From NCBI RefSeq assembly GCF_000143415.4, contig NW_003314263.1:154778-218777 (forward strand): DNA of 64,000 nt, read 5' to 3'. Position numbers and translations under genes: made by a program. Of this stretch, positions 21,601-30,308 are shown one piece after another. This DNA is from Selaginella moellendorffii. Lineage: Eukaryota > Streptophyta > Lycopodiopsida > Selaginellales > Selaginellaceae. Numbering within the stretch: the stretch's first letter is position 1; each line of letters starts with the position of its first letter. Under the pieces are notes generated by a model that was not told where the DNA came from, did not search any database, and saw nothing but the letters and a program-made list of their open reading frames with translations.

Positions 21601-21730
21601 CCAAGGGATCCCAGCATGAGCATATCGGTGGATAATGTTGTGCATGGTTGGATGCGGAAGCAGAGTGCCACCATCACCTTGCCAGACCATGCAAGAGATG
21701 CAGCAAGAGCATTCATAACCCGGGTTCAAG
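18676..21730 (+). CDS. Putative transposase: Tnp1-like repeats plus DUF7869-type core
   Basis: The main exon runs from ATG 18,676 to a donor after GTTCAAG at 21,730, about 1,018 codons. The ATG follows TGCACTTTCAGA, so a leader intron is likely. Residues about 7-60 (VAKGTFVSMD...) and about 105-170 resemble two copies of the Tnp1/EnSpm-type transposase repeat. Residues about 220-480 hold a possible DNA-binding region (VPRTTFYRIK) and a Cys-bearing segment. The C-terminal half matches what I know of DUF7869 proteins: IHDKMDQKK, LLLQTDNAGSENKN, then GHTHEDVDAMFSHL, giving D, D and H-x-x-E-D positions of a possible RNase H-like site. The 100-odd residues between GGGGANMM and LLLQTDN are longer than I expect and contain two in-frame palindromes, so an unspliced intron is possible. 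The gene lies on the side facing the right TIR. It is the best candidate for mobilising the element; activity is inference. Confidence 0.75.
20420..20439. repeat. Palindrome inside the transposase-type ORF (first)
   Basis: CGTGTGGGGCCCCATGCCAT-type copy that stays in frame. It may mark an intron or an inserted repeat in the unusually long spacer between conserved motifs. Confidence 0.75.
20475..20496. repeat. Palindrome inside the transposase-type ORF (second)
   Basis: CACGTGAGGCCTCATGCC-type copy, about 55 bp after the previous one, also in frame. Confidence 0.75.
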
Positions 21731-21782
21731 GTGAGATTCATGAATATTCCTTTACTAAGTTTCTAATGTATTTTATTTCAAG
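21731..21782 (+). other. 52-nt intron at the end of the main transposase exon
   Basis: Donor CAAG|GTGAGA, acceptor TTTCAAG|GTG. The next exon (from 21,783) reads about ten codons and then meets TGA immediately before a palindrome. The downstream splicing is unresolved. Confidence 0.6.
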
Positions 21783-21816
21783 GTGAACAATCCGAATCTG
21801 AATCAAAGGAGGCGTG

Positions 21817-21838
21817 ATGGCATGTGGCCTTACGCCAT
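21817..21838. repeat. Element palindrome near the 3' splice region
   Basis: ATGGCATGTGGCCTTACGCC-type copy framed by GGCGTG and CCTAGGTGAG. It could be a 31-nt palindromic intron, but I could not prove the frame. Confidence 0.7.
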
Positions 21839-21962
21839 TCCTAGGTGAGATGATACAAATAACAAGTATAAATTCTTAGTTGTTCTAGCAAATCTTACTT
21901 AAAGTTCAAGGTGAACAAGCCGAATATGAATTCATCGGATTGTTATAACAAATTGCGAGGTG

Positions 21963-21984
21963 ATGGCATGAGGCGATACGCCAT
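21963..21984. repeat. Element palindrome, degenerate
   Basis: Follows GCGAGGTG. The upstream segment GGTGAACAAGCCGAATATG duplicates the short exon at 21,783, so exon plus palindrome form a repeated cassette. Confidence 0.65.
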
Positions 21985-22439
21985 TTAAGAGTGGTAGCCA
22001 TTCCTATATGAGGTGAGTGAAGTATTTATTAGAAATACCTCATTCAATTGTGCACTTCTAAGTCTTGGTCCACTTAGTACTGTTTGCATGTTTTTATTTT
22101 AATTCTTTCTCTAAAATGTTATTTAGCATGTGGCTTCATGCCATTGCTCTCCACAATCATGCATTGAATTTCTATCCTTGCATAATACTTCTCCATATAT
22201 ATAGCATGTGCGCACATGTGATATGGTTCATTAGGCCTGATATAGTGTGTGAGGTAAAACAAAGATGATGTGACATATGCATTTACCAATCACACGTGCA
22301 TAAATCTAATAATATGGCATGTGGCCCATATTAATGGCACATAAACCCATATTCTGGGCTTACGTGCTTTATGTACCATCATTCCCTTGCAGCATGTGTG
22401 TTGGTTTCCTTTTATAACACAACGAACTCCATATTTTAG

Positions 22440-22713
22440 GGTGAAGAGCATTCTCATGGCAAGCACAAAATCTGTAAGTGCGGCAGAAAAGGAGACGGAG
22501 AAGGAGATAGGTGAAGATGTAGAATATATAAGTCTTCCAAACTCCCCGTACTATACTCCAGGTGATCATTTTTCTGAACAAATGGCAACATTAACAACTA
22601 TCAAGAACGCCCCAGTAACGTTAGAGACAACAATCCAAAGCAAAACAACTGACCTGGAGAAGGATGATACGCTTAGGCTTATAATGGCGTGTGCCCTCAT
22701 GCCATTTACTTGA
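22440..22713 (+). CDS. Probable last exon of transposase-type gene, altered by a deletion
   Basis: The same acceptor and frame as 563-836, but 38 bp are missing after GAGAAGGATGAT. The frame therefore shifts and runs through the palindrome at 22,684 (reading MACALMPF) to TGA at 22,713. The tail is Ser/Thr/Glu-rich with no recognised domain. The exons linking it to 21,730 are not resolved. Confidence 0.45.
22684..22705. repeat. Element palindrome at the 3' end of the gene
   Basis: Equivalent to 844-865. Here it is partly translated because of the upstream deletion. Another half-copy follows at about 22,772-22,791. Confidence 0.75.
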
Positions 22714-23312
22714 TCACCAAATACCTTTTTCCCTTTGCACTAGTATATCTTAATACCGGTCTGAGAAATAGAATGGCATGTGCCCTCAGGCCTTTTACTA
22801 AATCACCTTTGAAAGAAATGCAAGCCTCTATATCGTAAAAAAAAGGTACTAGAGAAATTCCTTAATAATATGAATGTTATTTAGTTTCATGAAAATACAC
22901 TAAGGGTCAAATGAGTTAAATGACTTCTCCAGACTAGCAATGCCTCTTGCTACACCTTCACAATTAGATTCGTTAGAAAAAGATAACATTCAATAATATC
23001 TAAATGTTCTCACCATTAAGTTATATGTCTGGCTAATAGGAATGACGTTCATCTTGGAAAGCTCACCACACGCTCAATGAACAAACAAATAGTGTGTGCG
23101 CGCATGCCATCGCTCTTCTTTAGCTTCAGATTCGGCTTGTTCACCTTGACAATGAGATTTATTATACAACCAGATGGACTCAGTCTGGACATAAAGTCAC
23201 CGCGCTAGTCACCATGCCCCAGATATGTCTAGCCCTTGGACAAAAAACATATAATTTCACGTCATTTTCAAATACATGAAAATTTGTACCTAGTCCCATT
23301 TTACTGCATAAA

Positions 23313-23335
23313 TCCCACTTTAACGAAATAGAGCT
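23313..23335 (-). repeat. Right terminal inverted repeat (23 bp)
   Basis: Perfect complement of 3,286-3,308, followed at once by TTGTGA. Confidence 0.9.
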
Positions 23336-23341
23336 TTGTGA
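23336..23341. repeat. Target-site duplication TTGTGA (right)
   Basis: Pairs with 3,280-3,285. Confidence 0.85.
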
Positions 23342-23694
23342 CTCCTTTATTGTTTTGGAGTCTGCATCTTTCTTATGATCCCAATTATAGTTGTTTACCA
23401 CAACTACATTAGCCCGTTTGCTGTGTCAAACGCTCATCTGGATCACATCCTCAATTCTCTGAGAAAACCCTTATACTGTTCCCAAGATCCCAAAGTCGTT
23501 CCCTTACTTGGCCCTTTTTCCATCCACCACATTGCACACAAGGTCATGTATGAACTTGAGTGGAGAGCCATATCCTCTCGACATGCTCCTCCTCGAGAAT
23601 AAGTCCATATCTAGGACCTTCCAAATCCAATACAAGTGGTGATATACTTAGCCACCAATAAGAGTCGGACTAAGGAATAGCTCTAATACCAAAT
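23342..23694 (-). mobile_element. LARD family A internal fragment with primer-binding site
   Basis: It continues the fragment interrupted at 3,285 (ACTCCTTTATTG...) and matches 55.86-56.21 kb. It ends at a minus-strand primer site (on this strand AGCTCTAATACCAAAT, 23,679-23,694) complementary to initiator-Met tRNA with about one mismatch. No gene is seen. Confidence 0.8.
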
Positions 23695-24704
23695 TGTAAG
23701 CGACTAATTTTTCCATTCTACTTTAGTCACTTAACTATACCTCCAACCACTTGGAGGAGTTTCATTCACAACCTCCATAAGTCTAATTCAAGACTTGGGG
23801 CCTGCTCACCCTGAGAAGGGCATCTATGCCACTCAACCTTTGCACTTGGTTCAAGTGCTCCACGTGTCCAATCCCATGATCGACACCCCAAGGTACCACC
23901 GTGTAGCGCACCTGAATTTGGAGCCAAACTCCAAGCCTGTTGTGCTATGAAACGAGGGTCTGGTACAATCCCACGAGCACTAGCTCCCCATATCTAGCAC
24001 TTGCACGCAAAATGGTGTCAGACGAAGTCTGGCACAATTTTGGCATACCGGTGGCCTAACACGAGGAGGAGGGTACCCCACCGACTAGAGCAGCGTGGGG
24101 CTTAGGCTTTGAAGTGTTAGTTTACTGGGCTTAGCATTTGTACTCAGCCAGATGGACATAAGGTAGGAACTCCTATGTGTTTCTAGCTGAGCATTCTCAG
24201 CCTGGCTCTTAGTTCTCTTTTGCTCTGTCTTGCACTGGCTTGGCAAGAACCCTCGCATATTGAGACTAGTCCCTCAATATCGTTGGATGATAGCTTACCG
24301 TGTCTGCCAAACACCCTCGCTATCACGCCCTTTGTGTTGGTCTCATTTCTGTCCCAAATGCTATTTATGGAAAGTGTCTAGATTAGCTCATTTGGCATAT
24401 CTACGGAATGTAGAGATTGGCCTGAACACAATGGTGTTCGTCCTGTGTCCAAATGCACAATCTAAGGACATTTCATATTTAGTAAATTTCGAGCTTGTCC
24501 CAGAGACTAACTCCTGGTACTAAGGGAGGCTTGGGGTGAAAGCCCAAAGCGTGTGTTCCTCAAGGGGGGGGGGGGGGGGGTGGGGCTATGGGGGGTTCCA
24601 AATGTATAGTAAGGATAGTGGTTGGAATGCATGTTCGACTACCTGAGACATTAGTTTGGCTCCCACTGGGCTGTGTCGCTCCTTGTTCTGCATCCGGCTT
24701 GGGT

Positions 24705-25164
24705 CGATCGGCATCGTCGGGATGTATCCTATCAAGTGGGAGATCAAGTGTGGCTATCTTCCCGGAACTTGAACATTAAGGGTTCTTTGTCTCGGAAGCT
24801 CTTGCTGAGATATGTTGGACCCTATCGGGTGCTAAAACGTATTGGTGATGTATCCTATAAGTTGGATCTTCCAGATGAGTTATCTCAGCTATATGATGTG
24901 TTTCATGTTAGTTTACTGGCACCATATTTTCCTGCTGTGGAACTCTCTACGGATATGCGTCCTTCGCCAATAATCATGGATGGTGAACCTGAGTATGAAG
25001 CTGAATCTATCCTAGATTCTCGGGTTCGGAGACAGGCTCATGCGAAGGAATATCTAGTTAAGTGGAAAGGTTACTCGACTTGTGAATCAACTTGGGAACC
25101 TCTTAGGAATCTTACACATGCTCGTGAGTTTGTCACGGAGTATGAGAATAGTAATAAAACATAG
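24705..25164 (+). pseudogene. Inverted integrase C-terminus with chromodomain
   Basis: It encodes the Pol C-terminus: an integrase tail (DVSYQVGDQVWLSS, LLRYVGPYRVLKRIGDVSYK) and a chromodomain (AKEYLVKWKGY...STWEPLRNL). It lies on the strand opposite to the rest of pol. The same segment is collinear with pol at 36,516-37,064, so this copy has been inverted. Upstream it is fused to LTR sequence at CTTGGGTCGAT|CGG. Confidence 0.85.
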
Positions 25165-25759
25165 CTTTTGTAAACCTTGTAATAAATCTTGCAAATTAAT
25201 AAGGTCATATATTTCTATAAATCAAAGTGTCATTTCTCTCATTCGATAGTACTTGGGTCAGTTTTGGCAGGCTGACTTCGGCACTTCGGTGCATGGGTCC
25301 AATCCATAACCATGGGGATAACTATTATAGACTAATCACAAGTCCCCACCTCTCTCTTGATGTCTCATTTTTGAAAAAGGGCGTGGTCGTGTAAACAACT
25401 TAATCTGCTAGTTTATAATAGTTCTCTAAATCTTCCCGACAGGGTTGATTTCTTGCTTAGGGGAAGTTGGGCCTCTGGCCTTCTCCCTATGTCCCTACGG
25501 GCAGGGATGTATCATTCCTTTGTAAGCCGAGTGGTACTCGGAGCAGCAAGGGTGGCTAACTTCGTTAGTCATTTCCTTGTCGGCAACAGCCGGAGGGTGT
25601 CTGAGTCTTAACGTCTTTGGACGTAGAGGAGAGGTTGTTCCATCACTCATTTAAGTCGGTGTGTTTCCCATATAGTGTGCTTTCCATTAACTTTCAGAGT
25701 TGTTTCCTTGATGGTTTGCTAGACTCGGGTATGCATCGACGAGGACGTCGATCTTCCCC

Positions 25760-25771
25760 AAGGGGGGAGAG
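25760..25771 (+). promoter_or_regulatory. Polypurine tract of the inverted segment
   Basis: AAGGGGGGAGAG directly followed by TGTCGCGAATGTGACTTTGG, the start of the family-B LTR. The LTR breaks off after about 35 bp at the inversion junction. Confidence 0.75.
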
Positions 25772-25814
25772 TGTCGCGAATGTGACTTTGGGTATCAAAA
25801 GATACTGTCGATAC

Positions 25815-28775
25815 CTATCCTGAGCTTTTGCCCATCGCCTCAGTAGCTCTAGACCAACCTTGGCGTAGCTGCTCCGCATAAGTCTCAACGGCTGGGACCA
25901 ACACTTCGGTCATTGGTTTTGGTACAACAATCTGTTGAGGAACCCCACGAGCATTCCCTTGCAGCATCTCCCATGGAGAACAGCCTATAGCGCTGTGAAA
26001 TGTGTTGTTATAACATATTTCTGCTGTATCCAAATGCTCAACCCAATCGCGTTGGTCCGCCGCGACATAGTACCGCAGATAATCCTCAACTTGAGCATTC
26101 ACACGTTCGGTCTGCCCATCAGTCTGAGGATGATAAGCCGTACTAAACTTTAACTTGGTACCAAACAACTGGAACAGTGTGCCCCAAAACTTCCCCGTAA
26201 ACCTCGAATCTCTATCCGAGATCATCTCTTCAGGAAGACCACAAACCCGCACTACTTCATGGAAAAAGAGCTTTGCTGCTTGTTTCGCATTCACTGTTCC
26301 CACAGTTGGAATGAAGTGTGCAATCTTTGACAACCGATCCACAACCACCATCAAAGTATCATAACCCTTAGACTTCGGCAAGCAAGTGACGAAATCAAGT
26401 GTCACACTTTGAAATGGCCATGCCGGTGCTGGAATGCACTGCAACTTCCCAGCCTGCTTCTTAGTTTTGCGCTTACATTGCTGGCATATAGGGTAGGAAT
26501 GGACATAGTCTGCTACATCACCTTCCATACCAGACCAGAAAAATCCCTTTTTCAATGAAGCCAGAGTCTTTCGCTGTCCACCATGTCCCGCTGCTGGAAC
26601 ATCATGATGTTCCCGCATAAATAACTGCTGCAAATCCTTAGAGGGAAGATACAATCTTTCTTGCTTATAGAATATAAGCCCATCCCGAACTGAGAAGTGA
26701 AGCTTCGCATTAGTGTGACTAGCAACTTTCGCTGCTTCGCTACCAAGGCTCTGCTTCAACAACCCCGCACGGCATAAGATTGCCTTCGCTAATGGATCAC
26801 TTCCATACCAAGCCCAAACGTCCTCCAACCAGTCTGAACTGATTACTGATATTGCCCGGAATTGAGCTTGACAACTCCACGCATCCGGAACAATATTGTC
26901 TTTACTAGGTTTATATATGATTTCAATATCATATCTAGCAAGCTTCTCTTGCCAACGAGCTTGCTTTGGCATTAGCTTAGGCTGCATTGCAAAGTAGCTT
27001 AGTGTGTTACTATCCATATAAACCTTGGTTTGTCCACCCAAGTAGTGTCTCCAGTGTTCCAGGGCCGACACTATAGCAAACATCTCTTTCTCATGCGTTG
27101 GCCATCTTCGTTGGGTCTCATCCAATTTCTTGGAATAGAACGCAACAGGACAACCATGTTGCCTTAGCGTAACATCAACCTCTTTGTCACAATCTTGCTG
27201 CAACATGGCACCGATAGCATAGCCAGATGCATCACAGTGCACTTCAAAGAGTTTATCAAGATTTGGGATCCTGAGAACAAGAACCGTAGTCAAGATGTCC
27301 TTCAACTGTACAAAAGCATGCTGACAAGCTGGTGTTCAATGAAACAGAATACTACTCTTCGTCAACTCAGTCAACAGAAGAGCAATTCTTGCAAAATTGC
27401 GGACAAACTTGCGATAGTATCCCGCCAAACCGAGAAAGGAACGAACATCTGATACAATGGTCAGGACTTCCCAGAACTTCACCGCTTCCACCTTCTTTGG
27501 ATCAACTTCAATCACGCCACCATCAACTATATGTCTGAGAAAGTTTACGCGCAGTTGACCAAAAGCGCATTTACTTTCCCTAGCATACAGTTTGTGTTCG
27601 CGCAACTTCTGAAACACCAGCTCCAAGTGTTTCAAATGATCCTCTAATGTTTTGCTGAAGACTAGAACATCGTTGATATATAGGACAACAAATGTGTCCA
27701 GATAATCTCCAAATATTCTATCCATCATAGTGTTGAACGTTGCCGGAGCATTGCATAACCCGAACGGCATGACAAGGAACTCATAAGATCCGTACCGAGT
27801 CTTAAAGGCTGTCTTCTCCACATCCTGATCCATCACCCGTATCTGATGATACCCGGATCGCAAATCAAATTGCGTAAAATACTTAGCCTTTAAGAGTTGG
27901 TCAAACAAGTCATCAATGCGAGGCAAAGGATAATTGTTTTTAACCGTGATCTTGTTGAGTGCCCGATAGTTAATACACATCCTCATGGTTCCATCCTTTT
28001 TTATAACAAAAAGGACTAGCGCTCTATAAGGTGACTTGCTTGGTCGGATATGACCTTTGTCAAGAATCCCCGTGAGTTGCTTCTTGAGTTCAGCCATCTC
28101 CTTGATGTTCAACCGATATGGAGCTTTCGTAGGTGGTTTAGAACCCGGAATAACCTCAATCCGATGATCAACTTCATGGCTAGAAGGTAGCCCTGGTGGC
28201 AAATCCTTTGGGAAGATATCCTGATTCTACACCAACAACTTCAATATCTTCTTTGGTACAAGATCAACCCCGTCACCAATTTGAACTGAGTCACCAACAC
28301 TCTCAGCTTCCATCACTTGAACCCAGAAGGTCTGACATCCCCTTTTAGCTGCTTTTTGAGCGGCCCTCGCAGTTAGGAACTTTGCATCCCAATCCTTTGA
28401 GGAACGCTTTTGCAACTGAAAGGATACATCAGGAAGTCCTTCTGACTTCAACGTGATACAACTTTGTCCAGCACCATAAATCCCTTTTATATACTTGTTG
28501 AAGAAATCCATACTAAACACCATCTGAAAATTTGGTATCTTCAACACTACCAAGTCCACTCTTTCTTTCCACTTGGATATCTTTAATGGAACATCACTCA
28601 CAAACTTTTTGGCTACTTGCCCACCTTCCGCAAACCGGAAGTGCATAGGTGACATTTGCTTAGCATTCAATCCTAACAACTTAACTAAGTCTTCGGATAT
28701 CACGTTGTGCGTAGCTCTCGTGTCAATCATCAATTGGATTCGGTGTCCATGGACAAAGCCTATCAGATACATCAA
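25815..28775 (-). pseudogene. Chromovirus Pol: protease, RT, RNase H, integrase
   Basis: Domains in order on the minus strand are as follows. Protease about 28,775-28,230; the active site reads DTRAT, so the usual glycine is lost. RT about 28,202-27,336, with [12 protein letters not shown] and YIND in place of YIDD. RNase H about 27,300-26,900. Integrase with an H-H-C-C zinc region (REHHDVPAAGHGG...CQQC) and a D-D-E core (LDFVT, SDRDSRF, DGQTERVN). Stops at about 28,227 (TAG) and 27,336 (TGA in place of a conserved Trp) interrupt it. A one-base frameshift near the integrase end (GGCAAAAGCTCAGG) is shared with the copy at 37.0 kb. The lesions are mostly C-to-T or G-to-A. It is non-functional, and its 3' end is separated by the inversion. 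Confidence 0.9.
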
Positions 28776-28808
28776 CGGATCAATGTTTGCATTGACTGTA
28801 AGAAAAGC

Positions 28809-30117
28809 TTAAGGAAAGAAACGAAAGTTACTCACCTCTTCTTCCTCATAGTCTACATTGACCAACTCGTCAACCCCTTCAGCTTCACCACCACCGTCTT
28901 CCCTCATGACATTAACCCGAGATCTTATCTTATGCTTGTTGGGACATTCCGAGGACCTATGTCCCGACTCTCCACAATGGAAGCAATGACCCACACTACT
29001 GTTCCGCTAGGAGCAGGTTTTGCAGGTTGCTGCTGCTTGTACCCACAAGGAAGAAGAAGCAATGACCCACACTACCTGTTCCGCTAGGAGCAAGTTTTGC
29101 AGGTTGCTACTGCTTGTACCCACCAGGAAGAAGAACCGAGGGCCTAGGACCAGAAGAAGCTGCTGGTGGTCTCCAACCACCACCACCTTTGTTAACCGTT
29201 GTTTGTGAGCCTCTAGGGCGAAACCTACTTTCAACCCTCTGTTTCCGATTCTAGGAATAAAAATTCCTAGAATTTTTATTCTTATCCGAGTTACTAGCAT
29301 ACAATTGCTGATATTGTTCCATGAGCGAGTGACTAAAGGCAACTTGTTGCGCTGCCTCCTTACACTCCAGGTATGCCTTTGGCTTAAACTTCAAAATTTT
29401 ATTGTGAGAAAGTGAACTTAAACCCTCTAGAAAATAACTCCGAGCATCTTCGTCACTCATATTTGCGATCATAATGCGCTTCTGAGCAAACGCATTAACG
29501 TAATGCATGAGATCCCCTCGCTACTTTAACTGCCGCAGCTCCGCGTGAAGTTTCAGACCAAGATCATCTAGCAAGTATTCCTTACGGATACGAGACTGCA
29601 TCTTGGTCCAACTTCTAGTCTGCCCTTTTTCAGCACACACTTGGCGCCACCAAGTTTTGGCATGATCGGTGAGAAAGGATTGCACGCACGCAACTTTCGT
29701 ACGATCATCTACGTCTGCCACTATGAAGTAGTTTTCCATATCGTAAACCCAGTCTTCCAAAACCTGATAGTCCCGCATGCCTCTGAAGTTGGGTGGCTTC
29801 GGAGGCTTGAACTTTGAAACTCGTGCAACTGGGGGTGGCTGCAAAACTTCATCGTCCTCAGAACTTGAAGAGGAGTCTGGTTTAGTTGCCTCAGCCTCTT
29901 TCTTCCTCTTCTTGTTTTACTTTTTCAATTTGCGAATCTCCCTTCGCAAATTCTCGATCTCAACTTCCTGAGCCGTACGCTGCAGCGCCGCAGCATCTGG
30001 TTCTTTCTCTTCTGACTCAGCCTTAGCCTTTTCCACAGCATCTCTAGCAGGAGTTTCCTCCTCTCGATTTGCCCGTCTAGAGGTTTCATCGTCATCAACA
30101 CGGTTCCTCTTCACCAT
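28809..30117 (-). pseudogene. Chromovirus Gag with CCHC zinc knuckle, interrupted
   Basis: The frame starts at about 30,117 (MVKRNRVDDD) with a charged coiled-coil N-terminus. TAA at about 29,917 and TAG at about 29,521 interrupt it. The capsid-type Gag segment (DWVYDMENYF, TWWRQVCAEKG, LMHYVNAF) is recognisable, and a CX2CX4HX4C knuckle (CFHCGESGHRSSEC) lies near 28,980. A tandem duplication of about 78 bp at about 28,984-29,135 doubles part of the linker. Both stops could come from CAA or CAG by one C-to-T change. Confidence 0.85.
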
Positions 30118-30290
30118 CCTGCTAGCTGCATGTATGTCGCTATCAGTAACTGAACATGCATACAATGTTCTTACCAAATGGTGCAATCCAACTAATCCTA
30201 CACAGGTCGCTTCAGATCTACTAGAAAAGTCTCTGCGCATGCAACTTGAGTCAGAAAATCTGACAAAAGTTGGATAGGAATCGCTGAGAA

Positions 30291-30308
30291 AATTCCTCGG
30301 ATACCAAA
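30291..30308 (-). promoter_or_regulatory. Primer-binding site (initiator Met tRNA type)
   Basis: On the minus strand TTTGGTATCCGAGG follows the LTR end ...GCGCTACA, close to the canonical TGGTATCAGAGC. Confidence 0.75.

Larger units (their letters stand above)
3286..23335. mobile_element. Complete ~20-kb DNA transposon with two gene systems and a palindrome family
   Basis: The boundaries are a perfect 23-bp inverted repeat (left AGCTCTATTTCGTTAAAG..., right its complement) flanked by a 6-bp duplication, inside an otherwise continuous LARD internal region. The element carries two outward-transcribed genes. The multi-exon ParB-like/methyltransferase-like gene ends about 440 bp from the left TIR, and the Tnp1/DUF7869-type gene ends about 620 bp from the right TIR. 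This two-gene layout recalls CACTA/EnSpm elements, but the termini do not begin CACTA and the duplication is 6 bp rather than 3. Palindromes of about 22 bp recur throughout. The element contains an internal tandem duplication and a later gag insertion. I cannot assign it to a named superfamily. Confidence 0.85.

Noticed and set aside
86-22791. CRISPR array
   Set aside because: The palindromes are irregularly spaced, lie in exons, introns and spacers of eukaryotic genes, and there are no uniform spacers or Cas genes.
3286-23335. CACTA/EnSpm element in the strict sense
   Set aside because: The Tnp1-like repeats and two-gene layout are suggestive, but the ends are AGCTCT rather than CACTA and the duplication is 6 bp rather than 3.
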